A DNA stretch of 35,473 nt, taken from an uncultured Peptococcaceae bacterium. GTDB lineage: Bacteria; Bacillota; Peptococcia; Peptococcales; Peptococcaceae. This document shows, one piece after another, positions 25,725 to 34,530 of the stretch. The stretch's first letter is position 1. Each line of letters starts with the position of its first letter. The stretch covers positions 1 to 35,473 of the forward strand of contig CAJUDO010000030.1 in the NCBI GenBank assembly GCA_910585405.1. Reading direction: 5' to 3'. The notes under the pieces were generated by a model. It searched no databases and was not told the origin of the DNA. It saw only the letters and a list, made by a program, of their open reading frames with translations. Position numbers and translations under genes: made by a program.

Positions 25725-26660
25725 ATGATTATTGATACTAGGATTCGACCGCCGTATAAAGGATTTGCAGGGGGATCTAATTTTTCTAAGGATAAACCAG
25801 CTAAGTGGGCTGGTATGTTCGGGGGAAAAGTTGCGGAATCTGTAAAACGTGCGCCAGAATATTTTGAAAAAGGACAGCATGAGGTTATTTTTCAGGAATC
25901 TTTAAAAGAAATGGATGAAGCCAGAATTGACTTTGCATTTGTACCGGGCAGAAAAGGGCAAGACAAAGTCTGGATTGACAACCAAGATGTCGTTGATCTC
26001 TGCAATGAATATCCTGACCGTTTTGCAGGAATTGCTTCTGTTTGCCATGAAGACCCTATGGATTATAATCTGGAGCAAATTACAAAATTCTGTATTAACG
26101 GCCCATTATATGGAGTTTCCATCGAAACAGGACTTGTGGCTGATATTCCAACAGCAACACCTCGTTTTGTTGACGACCCAATGTTTTGGCCAATCTACGA
26201 ATTGTGTGAAAAACATGATGTTATCGTAAGTTTCACACATAACGGACCAGCATATCCCGATACATCGGGAAGCGATCCTGTTCGTCTGAAGCACATCTAT
26301 TCTGACTTTCCAAAGTTAAAGACACTTCTGGTTCATGGGAGTTGGCCTCATGTAAATGAGATTGCAGCATATCTATTTGTTAATAAAAATGTAATGGTTC
26401 AACCAGATTTTTATATGATGCATGCTGCAGGTTGGCAGGGCTATGTTGATTCCATCAACTATATGAATCCAGAAAACTATGTATTCTCCTCTTCTTACCC
26501 ACTAGCAGATATGAAAACAATGGTGGAATATTATCTGAACTGTGGGATTAAAGAAGAAAGACTGCCGAATATTTTTTATAAAAATGCAGCCAAATTTTTC
26601 GGCATCGATGCTGAAAAAGTAAAACGGTTTCCAAATTCTCCAATTAAAGATGAATTTTAA
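25725..26660 (+). CDS. Amidohydrolase-2-fold protein lacking the usual metal ligands
   Basis: This 311-residue TIM-barrel protein resembles the amidohydrolase_2 family (hydrolases, lactonases and decarboxylases of carboxylic acids). Family landmarks are DFAFVPG, VSFTHNG, LLVHGSWP and a C-terminal KNAAKFFGID. The N-terminal His-x-His metal motif reads DTRIR (D4, R6, R8), and the late Asp in the usual GSDYP appears as SSSYP. The metal site is therefore altered, and the protein may act without metal or have a changed reaction. An upstream GTG lies within the AAGGAG ribosome site, so the ATG at 25725 is the start. It sits between the reductase and the second permease. Confidence 0.8.
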   Translation: MIIDTRIRPPYKGFAGGSNFSKDKPAKWAGMFGGKVAESVKRAPEYFEKGQHEVIFQESLKEMDEARIDFAFVPGRKGQDKVWIDNQDVVDLCNEYPDRFAGIASVCHEDPMDYNLEQITKFCINGPLYGVSIETGLVADIPTATPRFVDDPMFWPIYELCEKHDVIVSFTHNGPAYPDTSGSDPVRLKHIYSDFPKLKTLLVHGSWPHVNEIAAYLFVNKNVMVQPDFYMMHAAGWQGYVDSINYMNPENYVFSSSYPLADMKTMVEYYLNCGIKEERLPNIFYKNAAKFFGIDAEKVKRFPNSPIKDEF

Positions 26661-26705
26661 TTCTATGATTTCAAAATAAGAAATACTATTTAGATTGAAA
26701 TGCCT

Positions 26706-26744
26706 GTAACAACGTAAAGAAAGATTTTTTCTTTACGTTGTTAC
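26706..26744. other. Strong hairpin without T tail between cluster genes
   Basis: A 17-base perfect stem (26706-26722 with 26728-26744) has a 5-base loop. The sequence after it (ACTATATC) has no T run, so simple termination is unlikely. It lies between the amidohydrolase-fold gene and permease B and may control message stability or separate expression levels within the operon. Confidence 0.6.
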
Positions 26745-26794
26745 TATATCGAGCTAAACAATATGTACTAAAATAAGAGAAAGGAGATATTGCA

Positions 26795-28189
26795 ATGACA
26801 ATTTCTTCCAACAAAAGTCAGCTGGTAAAGTATTTGGTTACGCTGTTGGCTCCCGTCTTTATTCTATTAATACCTACTTCAGAATATTTTACGCAAGAGC
26901 TTCGGCTATTTTTTTCAATTACTATAATGTATCTATTTTTAATTGTATTCGATTTCATGGATTTGTTAGTGCCATCCATTCTATTATCGGCAGCCTACAT
27001 TCTATTAAAGCTAGCACCTGCAAATGTTGCCTTATCCCCATGGACAAGCACTTTAATTTATATGATTATCGGCGCTTATGCACTGGTAAATGTAATGGAT
27101 GAGTGTGGTCTGCTAAAAAGAATTTCTGTCTGGTGCATCCGAAAATGCGGTGGTACATACAACGGCGCATTATATGGCACCTTTCTGGCAGGTTTGATTC
27201 TTGGTGCGGTGACATTTAACAATGCCTATCTGATTATGGTATCCTTCGCATACGGAGTTACAAAATCCTTTGGATACGATAAGCCATGCAAAGAAGCGGC
27301 CATTATGATGTTTATGGGAGCTGTATCAGCTCATGCATGTGCAACTGCATTATATAATCCTCTCTGGATTGGCCTGGCAGAATCAAGTCTGGGAATCCTG
27401 TATGAAAATTATTCTATTCCGTGGTATGAACAAACAATCGTTGCATGGCCAACATTAATTTATAATTTAATCTTTATTTTCCTGATTACCAAAATCTTTA
27501 AGACAAAAAAGATTGGGAACGGTGTAGACAGTAAGGCATATTTTGATGAACAAGCTAAAATGATGGGAAAAATCACTTTAAGCGAAAAAAAATGTTGCTT
27601 TGTACTGGTTCTTTTGATGCTGTATTTAATCACATCACCACTTCACAAAATGGCAGCTGCATACGGCTTTATGGTACTGCCATGGTTGTTATATCTTCCT
27701 GGTATCAATGTTGGCACAAAAAAAACACTGTCCAAAATTAATTTAGGCTTGATGGTGTTTATTGTATCATCAATGAGCATTGCAAGTGTCGGAGCTTATG
27801 TTGGACTGACAGAATTTATCACAAATTTGTTTGTTCCAATGCTCGCTGAATTGTCACCAACAGCAATATTGGGCGGCACATTTATCGGCGGAATTTTGGC
27901 AAACATTTTAATGACTCCAGGGGCAATGCTTCCCACTTTGTGCGCACCATTTGCCAGCATTGCCGCAGGCGTTGGAATCAATCCAATGGCCTTGATTATG
28001 ACATTGATTTTAACATGTGATGTTTATATTTTTCCATATGAAATTCCAGCCTTTATGATCCTTGTAAGTTTTGGGTTGCTCAATATGTCGGAATTTATTA
28101 AATTTGCCTTATTGCGAACAATTCTGTTCATAGTTCTATTCTTTCTATTGCAAATTCCGTATATGTTTTTAATAAATTATATTTTCTGA
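26795..28189 (+). CDS. SLC13/DASS-like anion permease (B)
   Basis: This is a 464-residue polytopic membrane protein, clearly paralogous to permease A. Shared landmarks are the PWTST segment near 85, the LAGLILGAVTFNNAYLIM re-entrant region, LLYLPGINVG near 300, and a C-terminal DVYIFPYEIPAFMI. AAAGGAG precedes the ATG. It differs from A at the re-entrant sites (TFNNAY against TFGGHQ, MTPGAM against LTPFAI), so the two probably carry different but related anions, or one imports substrate while the other exports product. It is the last gene of the cluster; no clear terminator was seen before the hydrogenase promoter. Confidence 0.75.
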   Translation: MTISSNKSQLVKYLVTLLAPVFILLIPTSEYFTQELRLFFSITIMYLFLIVFDFMDLLVPSILLSAAYILLKLAPANVALSPWTSTLIYMIIGAYALVNVMDECGLLKRISVWCIRKCGGTYNGALYGTFLAGLILGAVTFNNAYLIMVSFAYGVTKSFGYDKPCKEAAIMMFMGAVSAHACATALYNPLWIGLAESSLGILYENYSIPWYEQTIVAWPTLIYNLIFIFLITKIFKTKKIGNGVDSKAYFDEQAKMMGKITLSEKKCCFVLVLLMLYLITSPLHKMAAAYGFMVLPWLLYLPGINVGTKKTLSKINLGLMVFIVSSMSIASVGAYVGLTEFITNLFVPMLAELSPTAILGGTFIGGILANILMTPGAMLPTLCAPFASIAAGVGINPMALIMTLILTCDVYIFPYEIPAFMILVSFGLLNMSEFIKFALLRTILFIVLFFLLQIPYMFLINYIF

Positions 28190-28279
28190 CCAAAACATAG
28201 CTTCAAATTATTTTAGTCAGCCTCAAATTGTATGAGAAAAAAACATATCTTCCTTACATTCTTATGCAAAAAAGGTATT

Positions 28280-28307
28280 TTTACAATTCATTTGTATCCG
28301 CTATAAT
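28280..28307 (+). promoter_or_regulatory. Promoter of the hydrogenase operon
   Basis: TTTACA (28280-28285) and TATAAT (28302-28307) are 16 bases apart. The predicted leader is about 125 bases and contains a small open frame with its own ribosome site. Confidence 0.6.
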
Positions 28308-28357
28308 TTAGATTAGTTCCCTAAGGAATCGCACAAACATATCAGGAGCACACGAAA

Positions 28358-28423
28358 ATGATATTTTCATTTACAAATGCTGCCCGTTCCGTTATACTTT
28401 ACGCATGTGTCAAAATTTTATAA
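28358..28423 (+). CDS. Possible 21-residue leader peptide upstream of the hydrogenase operon
   Basis: The frame MIFSFTNAARSVILYACVKIL starts at an ATG with AGGAG 9 bases before it. Its TAA stop (28421-28423) runs directly into the AAGGAG used by the next gene. Such an arrangement can couple or regulate translation of the downstream gene. It may also be chance: the frame is very short and I know no such leader in front of this gene family. Confidence 0.35.
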   Translation: MIFSFTNAARSVILYACVKIL

Positions 28424-28440
28424 GGAGTTGATTCCACATT

Positions 28441-30276
28441 ATGAGCAGAATACAATTAGAAACGCCGCAGAAAGCTCAACAGGCAGTAGATGCGCTGTAT
28501 CAGGTATTAGAAGGTCGTCTGGCGGCCAATCCAGCGGGATTGTGTCCAGTAGATACCTGTCTGTCCTTCCTGCGTTTGTGTCATAGCCAGAGCTGTGGTA
28601 AATGCGTGCCCTGCCGGATTGGCCTTGGACAGCTGGCTCAGCTTTTAGAGGATGTGCTGGAAGGTCAAGCTTCTATGGCTACTTTATCATTGATTGAAAA
28701 GACAGCCCAATCTATTTATTTAACTGCCGACTGTGCCATCGGTTATGAAGCGGCCCGCATGGTGCACAAGAGTGTGAGCGATTTTCGCGATGATTTCATC
28801 GCCCATATTACGGAAAACCGTTGTCTGGGTAATCTGGAGCAGAGCATCCCCTGTGTCTCTTTCTGTCCTTCCCATGTGGATATTCCCGGTTATATTGCAC
28901 TGGTAGCTGACGGCCGTTATGATGACGCGGTACAGCTGATTCGCAAGGACAATCCCTTCCCCACTGCCTGTGCCTTTGTATGTGAGCACCCCTGTGAGAC
29001 CAACTGCCGCCGCAATATGGTGGATGATGCCATCAATATCCGTGCACTGAAACGCTACGCTGTGGACCACGGCGGTCATGTACCGGCTCCGGCGGCAGCT
29101 CCTGCTACAGGTAAGCAGGTAGCGGTAATTGGCGGCGGCCCAAGCGGGATGACAGCTGCTTATTATCTGCAGCTGATGGGCCATCAGGTAACAGTATATG
29201 AACGCTTAGGCTATCTGGGCGGCATGCTGCGTTATGGGATCCCCAGCTATCGTCTGCCCCGGCAGCGTCTGGACGATGATTTGAATCATATCCTGGCTAC
29301 CGGTGTGCAGGTGAAATTCGGTGTCAATGTGGGCACCGATGTAACATTGGAAAATTTGTTGGAGCAATATGATGCAGTATATCTCTCCATCGGCGCGCAC
29401 ACTGATAAAAAACTCAAAATTGAAGGAGAAAATGCTGATGGCGTGATGTCTGCTGTGGAAATGCTGCGCCGCATTGGCGAAAACAATCCCCCTGATTTCA
29501 AAGGGAAACGGATAATGGTAGTCGGCGGCGGCAACGTGGCTATGGATGTGGCCCGCTCGTCAATTCGACTGGGCGCTGAAAAGGTAACCATTGCCTATCG
29601 TCGTCGCAAAAAAGATATGACCGCACTGGCTGAGGAAGTGGAAGGCGCTGTTGCAGAAGGCTGTGAGGTACTGGAAATGTATGCTCCTGATCATATCCAA
29701 ACCAACGATGCCGGACATTGTATCGCCATGGGTCTACGGCCTCAAATTGCCGGCGCCATCGACCGCTCGGGACGCCCTACACCAATGGACGCACCGGAAC
29801 CTATATTGGAAATCCCCTGTGATATTGTGGTGGTTGCCATTGGACAGAATATTCAGTGGGAATACTTCGCTGAAAAAGGGATTCCAGTCAATCGCGGCAC
29901 CATCACCGCTGACAATGACAGTGCCGTGAGCACTGTGGAAGGATTGTTTGCTGGCGGCGACTGTGTCACCGGTCCGGCTACAGTAATTCGCTCTATTGCA
30001 GCAGGCAAGGTAGCAGCCGTCAATATTGATGCGTATTTGGGGTATCAACACAAGCTGGATTTCGGTGTGACGGTACCGGAGCCTCACTTTATCGACCGCA
30101 CGCCATGGGGCCGCTGCAATACAAAGGAGCGGGAAGCATGCGACCGCAAACAGGATTTTGAAATGATTGAGTATAGCTTATCCCAGACAGAAGCAAAACA
30201 GGAAGCGCTGCGCTGTCTGCGCTGTGATAAACACGGGCTGGGAGCCTTAAAAGGAGGTCGGGTGGAACAATGGTAA
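28441..30276 (+). CDS. NuoF-like iron-sulfur domain fused to GltD-type NAD(P)H oxidoreductase
   Basis: The 611-residue flavoprotein has two parts. Residues about 35-120 match the iron-sulfur end of NuoF (SCGKCVPCR with C52, C55, C58, then C98), without the FMN domain. From about 125 it is a glutamate-synthase small-subunit-like protein: a double [4Fe-4S] region (C138, C142, then CAFVCEHPCETNCRR), an FAD loop GGGPSG (231-236), and an NAD(P) loop VVGGGNVAMD near 360. Its last bases overlap the hydrogenase start. It probably passes electrons between NAD(P)H and the hydrogenase, as proposed for group A2 [FeFe]-hydrogenases. Whether it prefers NADH or NADPH, or bifurcates electrons, is unknown. 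The ribosome site is 13 bases from the ATG. Confidence 0.88.
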   Translation: MSRIQLETPQKAQQAVDALYQVLEGRLAANPAGLCPVDTCLSFLRLCHSQSCGKCVPCRIGLGQLAQLLEDVLEGQASMATLSLIEKTAQSIYLTADCAIGYEAARMVHKSVSDFRDDFIAHITENRCLGNLEQSIPCVSFCPSHVDIPGYIALVADGRYDDAVQLIRKDNPFPTACAFVCEHPCETNCRRNMVDDAINIRALKRYAVDHGGHVPAPAAAPATGKQVAVIGGGPSGMTAAYYLQLMGHQVTVYERLGYLGGMLRYGIPSYRLPRQRLDDDLNHILATGVQVKFGVNVGTDVTLENLLEQYDAVYLSIGAHTDKKLKIEGENADGVMSAVEMLRRIGENNPPDFKGKRIMVVGGGNVAMDVARSSIRLGAEKVTIAYRRRKKDMTALAEEVEGAVAEGCEVLEMYAPDHIQTNDAGHCIAMGLRPQIAGAIDRSGRPTPMDAPEPILEIPCDIVVVAIGQNIQWEYFAEKGIPVNRGTITADNDSAVSTVEGLFAGGDCVTGPATVIRSIAAGKVAAVNIDAYLGYQHKLDFGVTVPEPHFIDRTPWGRCNTKEREACDRKQDFEMIEYSLSQTEAKQEALRCLRCDKHGLGALKGGRVEQW

Positions 30277-31991
30277 CCATTACGATAGACGGAAAACAAA
30301 TAACAGTGGCAGAAGACCTGACGATTCTGCAGGCAGCTAAGCAGGCAGGAATCCTGATTCCCACTCTGTGTTATCTGGAAGGATTAAATGAAATCGGCGC
30401 CTGCCGGTTGTGTATCGTAGAAGTAGCCGGTATGAACCGTCTGGTATCCTCCTGTAATACCAAAGTGCAGGACGGCATGGTCGTAGCCACCAATACTGAA
30501 AAGGTACGGGCGGCCCGTAAAATCAACGTGGAGCTAATCTTATCCCAGCACAATTGTCAATGCGCCCAATGCAGCCGCAGCGGAAACTGTGTACTGCAAA
30601 AAATTGCCAATGGTTTGGGCATTCTGGACAGTTCCTATGCCAAAAAGATAAAGACAATACCCTGGAATCAGGATTTTCCGCTGATTCGCGATGAATCCCG
30701 CTGTGTCAAATGTATGCGCTGTGTTCAGGTGTGCAGCAAAGTACAGGGCGTCAGCGTCTGGGATGTGGTGAATACAGGTGGACGGACCACTGTGGGCGTA
30801 AACGGTGGCCGCAAGATAGAAGCAGCAGACTGTGTGCTGTGCGGACAGTGCATCACCCACTGTCCGGTGGGAGCGCTCAGAGCCAGAGATGACAGCGAAA
30901 AAGTATTTGCTGCGCTGGCAGATCCAGAAAAGATTACGGTGGTACAGGTTGCGCCTGCCGTGCGTTCTGCCTGGGGAGAAAGCCTGGGCCTGCCTGACGA
31001 GCTGGCCACCGAAAAACGGCTTGCGGCAGCACTGCGTCGTATGGGCTTTGACTATGTGTTTGATACCAATTTCAGTGCCGATCTGACGATTATGGAAGAA
31101 GGTTCTGAGCTGGTGGAAATGCTGAAAGCAAAAGAATCCCACTCATTTCCGCTGTTTACTTCCTGTTGTCCTGGCTGGGTACGGTTTCTGAAAACCCAGT
31201 ATCCAGACATGGTGGGACAGCTATCCACCGCCAAATCACCACAGCAGATGTTTGGCGCTGTGGCCAAGAGCTATTATGCAGAGTTGTTAGGTGTGGAGGC
31301 AGAAAAGATTTTCTGTGTATCCATCATGCCTTGTGTGGCAAAGAAATATGAGTGCGGTGTCGAAGCTGTCAATGATGCCGGAGCTGGGGCTGATGTGGAT
31401 GTTTCACTGACTACGCGGGAAGCAGCACGCATGATGAAAGCAGCCAATATTGATGTGCAGCAGTTGCCGGAAGAAGACTTTGACCAACCGTTGGGCACTG
31501 GTACCGGTGCGGCAGTCATATTTGGCGCGACTGGTGGTGTCATGGAGGCGGCACTGCGTTCGGCCTATTATCTAGTGTGCGGTGAGAATCCACCAGCGGA
31601 AGCCTTCACGGTGGTACGCGGCGGAGCGGATTGGCGGGAAGCGGATTTTGATGTGAATGGGATTCCTGTAAAAACTGCTGTAGCCAGCGGGCTGGCTAAT
31701 GCGCGTAAGCTAATTGAAGCGGTGCGCAATGGGGAAGTGCAGTATGATTTTGTAGAGATTATGGCCTGTCCCGGTGGATGTGCAGGCGGTGGCGGACAGC
31801 CTATCCATGAGGGCTGTGAATACTACGGCAGCCGTGGACAGAAGCTGTACGCTTTAGATGCCGCCAATACGCTGCGCTTTTCTCACGAAAATCCGGCGGT
31901 ACTGGAACTGTACAAAAACTACTTGGGCGCGCCGTTATCTGAGAAGGCGCATCATTTACTGCATACCAACCAGAAGGAATGGAAGCTGTAA
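30270..31991 (+). CDS. [FeFe]-hydrogenase catalytic subunit (group A, CpI-like)
   Basis: The 573-residue enzyme makes or oxidises H2. Domains in order are a [2Fe-2S] ferredoxin-like domain (C34, C45, C48, C62), the His-ligated [4Fe-4S] site (H94, C98, C101, C107), two [4Fe-4S] clusters (C145, C148, C151, C155 and C188, C191, C194, C198), and the H-cluster domain with TSCCPGW (C299, C300), MPCVAKKYE (C355) and MACPGGCAGGGGQP (C500, C504). C299 matches the proton-transfer cysteine, so the active site is complete. Layout and length match Clostridium CpI. It overlaps the upstream flavoprotein gene by 7 bases, with AAAGGAGG as ribosome site, so translation is probably coupled. Maturation genes are not in this window. 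Confidence 0.96.
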   Translation: MVTITIDGKQITVAEDLTILQAAKQAGILIPTLCYLEGLNEIGACRLCIVEVAGMNRLVSSCNTKVQDGMVVATNTEKVRAARKINVELILSQHNCQCAQCSRSGNCVLQKIANGLGILDSSYAKKIKTIPWNQDFPLIRDESRCVKCMRCVQVCSKVQGVSVWDVVNTGGRTTVGVNGGRKIEAADCVLCGQCITHCPVGALRARDDSEKVFAALADPEKITVVQVAPAVRSAWGESLGLPDELATEKRLAAALRRMGFDYVFDTNFSADLTIMEEGSELVEMLKAKESHSFPLFTSCCPGWVRFLKTQYPDMVGQLSTAKSPQQMFGAVAKSYYAELLGVEAEKIFCVSIMPCVAKKYECGVEAVNDAGAGADVDVSLTTREAARMMKAANIDVQQLPEEDFDQPLGTGTGAAVIFGATGGVMEAALRSAYYLVCGENPPAEAFTVVRGGADWREADFDVNGIPVKTAVASGLANARKLIEAVRNGEVQYDFVEIMACPGGCAGGGGQPIHEGCEYYGSRGQKLYALDAANTLRFSHENPAVLELYKNYLGAPLSEKAHHLLHTNQKEWKL

Positions 31992-32012
31992 ATATTTTTA
32001 AAGAATTTGTTC

Positions 32013-32062
32013 ATCGGATTGTAGGCCTAGGGAATTTGCCTGGACCTACAATCCGATTTTTT
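32013..32062 (+). terminator. Intrinsic terminator after the hydrogenase operon
   Basis: ATCGGATTGTAGG (32013-32025) pairs with 32045-32057 across a 19-base loop that can pair further, and a T run follows. Confidence 0.88.
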
Positions 32063-32125
32063 GTTAACGTTTTGAATGTAATATACGCTTACACTTGCCA
32101 TGATAGAAACAATTAGAGATAAGGA

Positions 32126-32290
32126 TTGCCATCCGCAGCACTCCTCTCTGTCAGTGAGTTGGAAGCAAAAACAGGGCAAATTATAGCTCAAATTTTACAA
32201 CACAAAACAAAAAAGCCTATTAAATCGGGCTTAAAAATAAAAAGAGAACTAGAAAAAGTCCAGATTCGCCTTTACAAAAACATATTATTT
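32126..32290 (+). pseudogene. Possible remnant of a regulator C-terminus
   Basis: The frame SVSELEAKTGQIIAQILQHK followed by KKPIKSGLKIKREL resembles the last 40-50 residues of a LacI-type sugar-binding regulator, where a helix is followed by a basic strand and an Arg-Glu-Leu end. Another frame upstream (IRDKDCHPQHSSLSV) seems to continue it, suggesting a frameshift. There is no start codon with a ribosome site and no DNA-binding part. The match is by eye and weak. The rest of 31992-32488 holds the hydrogenase terminator and the AT-rich agrA leader. Confidence 0.25.
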
Positions 32291-32488
32291 TTCTCTTATT
32301 GTAAAATTCATAGTTGTTACAAACAATTTAATTTCCAATTCTCTATATAAATCTTCGTCAACAACCATGTATTAACAAAGTAAAACAAATTTTTCCATAA
32401 AGCCCTTTTCATATACCATTATAAAGAAAAATATGGTAAAATATTAAAATAGGGATAAATTTTTTAACATCATGAAGGGAGCATTTAC

Positions 32489-33226
32489 ATGAGAATCGCA
32501 ATTTGTGATGACCAGGAAGCAATCAGAAATCGTCTTTTTCAAAGTATAAAATCCTATTTTATCAATAATGAAATAACAAACCCAACAATCACGCTTTTTT
32601 CTGATGCAATCTCTCTACTTGATTCCATAAAGCAAAAAAATTTCTATGACATCATCTTTTTAGATATTGATATGCCCCAATTATCCGGTATGGACTGTGC
32701 CAAAGAGATTCGTCGGTTATCCAGTGATAACATCATTGTATTTGTGACCAATTATTCTGAGTACATGCCAAATGCATTTACTGTGGAAGCCTTTGACTTT
32801 ATAGTAAAAGATCGTCTATGCCAAAAACTTCCTGAAGTTTTAGATCGGTGCTTACTGAAGTATCAAAAACTGCACGGTAACATTCTTTTTGTATCAAAAA
32901 AGCGTCAAATCAATTTAATACCACGCGAAATTATTTATGTTTCCAGTTATCTTAGAAGCGTAACTTTTCACTTAGTTTCTGGAGAAGAGATTGAGTTAAC
33001 TTATCAAATAAAAGAGTGTGACGCCAAACTTGCTCCATTTGACTTTTGTCGTTGCCATCATTCAATTTTGGTCAATCTTTCTTATGTTTCGGAAATTCAG
33101 GATAAAACGCTCATTTTAAAAGTTCCAATGCAGAAGAAACGCATCGAACTTCCAATTGGAGGGAAATATTATGATTCATTTATAGAAACATTTATGTTCT
33201 ACAAAACAAGAAAAGGAGTCCTTTAA
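32489..33226 (+). CDS. agrA: LytTR response regulator, AgrA type
   Basis: This 245-residue two-component regulator has a receiver domain (1-120; acidic pair D7/D8, phospho-acceptor D59 in FLDIDMP, T87, K107) and a LytTR DNA-binding domain (about 138-238; ISL-type segment NLIPREIIYVSSYLRSVTFHL, then FCRCHHSILVNLSYV). AAGGGAG precedes the ATG. It is followed within 2 bases by the kinase gene and then agrB and agrD. In the Agr system the phosphorylated regulator switches on the locus and its targets in response to the cyclic peptide. Targets outside the window cannot be inferred. Confidence 0.92.
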   Translation: MRIAICDDQEAIRNRLFQSIKSYFINNEITNPTITLFSDAISLLDSIKQKNFYDIIFLDIDMPQLSGMDCAKEIRRLSSDNIIVFVTNYSEYMPNAFTVEAFDFIVKDRLCQKLPEVLDRCLLKYQKLHGNILFVSKKRQINLIPREIIYVSSYLRSVTFHLVSGEEIELTYQIKECDAKLAPFDFCRCHHSILVNLSYVSEIQDKTLILKVPMQKKRIELPIGGKYYDSFIETFMFYKTRKGVL

Positions 33227-33228
33227 TT

Positions 33229-34527
33229 TTGGAAAATCTGTTTATTGATATTTTAGGATGTAGTATCGAAACAATCTTACTATACTATTTTTATACCAAA
33301 GTGCTAGGGCCAGCAAAGAAGAACAACCTACTTGTTTTTATTATCTATCTTTTGGTTGGAGTCTATATGTTTACTTTATCTTCATTACCGCTTACTCCGC
33401 AGCTCCGTACATTATGCGCAGTCATGCCGTCCTTCGCACCCATTATTTTGTATGCACAAAATTGGAAAGTCAAAATTCTCTATGCGATGGTGTACTTGTC
33501 AATTCAAGTAATGTCCGAAAGCTTTACCAAAGCACTTGCTTTACTATTTGCAACAGTTTTTTCATTACAAATCAACTATACAACAGGCGTACTCATATCC
33601 AAAATGGTTGCATTTTTAGCTATCATATTTTTTACTACTATATTGCATGTAAAAAATATAAAATTGCCGCATTACCTAACTTTTTCTTTGTTATTAATAC
33701 CGTTTTTCTCTTTAATGTTAATCTATGAATTACGAGAAGTATTTTACTTTTTAGATACACCCAGCGCCTATCTAAAATATCTTCTTACGATAATTCTACT
33801 TATCGCATCCAATTTTATCCTGTTTTATTTATTTGAAAAAAACACGGAACTACACTCTTTAAAAATAAAAATGTTACTGCAGGATACTTTACTCAAGGAA
33901 CAAAAGAATTATTATGAAAACGCTTTAACGATGTATAACAGTAACCGTCAATTGAGCCACGATTTTAAAAATCATTTACTGCTTATTGATGACTATATTC
34001 GCAGACATCACCTTCAAGACGCTCTGACTTATATCTCTGATTTAACGGCCGTTTCAAATAGTTATTCCATAACATTTTCCGGTTGCCAGGAAGTCGACGC
34101 CATTCTAACCGCAAAACAAAACTTAGCTAAAAAACAATCTACATTATTTGACATTTTAGAACTATCTATTCCCTATAATTTGCATATCACGAAAGAATTC
34201 GCAATGATACTCGCAACTAGTTTAGATAATGCACTAGAAGCTACAAATAAAATTGCTAACCAGTCTAAGCGGTGGATTCATATTTTAATTCGTCATGATG
34301 ATACTTATCTCTATCTGCAAATTGAAAACTCCACTGCAGATCTTGTGGAAATCCATAATAATACCATTGCATCCACAAAAGCTGATAAAGAAAAGCATGG
34401 CTTAGGATTAATCAGCGTTCAGGAAATCACAGCAAGTTTAAACGGTAAAGTCAAACTATTCTACAAAGATAATACGTTTTCAATTACTGTTATGTTGAAA
34501 TACAAAATTGATAATTCTTCCAATTAA
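33229..34527 (+). CDS. agrC: Peptide-sensing histidine kinase, AgrC type
   Basis: The 432-residue kinase starts at TTG, with AAAAGGAG 11 bases before it and the agrA stop 2 bases upstream. Residues 1-205 hold about six or seven membrane segments, the sensor for the autoinducer. A coiled linker (206-240) follows, then the phospho-acceptor QLSHDFKNHL (H244, HPK10/AgrC class) and a GHKL ATPase domain with the N box TSLDNALEATNK and G box KHGLGLISVQEI. This is the normal AgrC layout. It probably binds the thiolactone peptide made from the agrD product and phosphorylates the agrA product. Confidence 0.92.
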   Translation: MENLFIDILGCSIETILLYYFYTKVLGPAKKNNLLVFIIYLLVGVYMFTLSSLPLTPQLRTLCAVMPSFAPIILYAQNWKVKILYAMVYLSIQVMSESFTKALALLFATVFSLQINYTTGVLISKMVAFLAIIFFTTILHVKNIKLPHYLTFSLLLIPFFSLMLIYELREVFYFLDTPSAYLKYLLTIILLIASNFILFYLFEKNTELHSLKIKMLLQDTLLKEQKNYYENALTMYNSNRQLSHDFKNHLLLIDDYIRRHHLQDALTYISDLTAVSNSYSITFSGCQEVDAILTAKQNLAKKQSTLFDILELSIPYNLHITKEFAMILATSLDNALEATNKIANQSKRWIHILIRHDDTYLYLQIENSTADLVEIHNNTIASTKADKEKHGLGLISVQEITASLNGKVKLFYKDNTFSITVMLKYKIDNSSN

Positions 34528-34530
34528 AAA

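Noticed and set aside
30540..31142. 200-codon minus-strand frame inside the hydrogenase gene
   Set aside because: It is antisense to the conserved iron-sulfur and H-cluster domains and shows no family features of its own.
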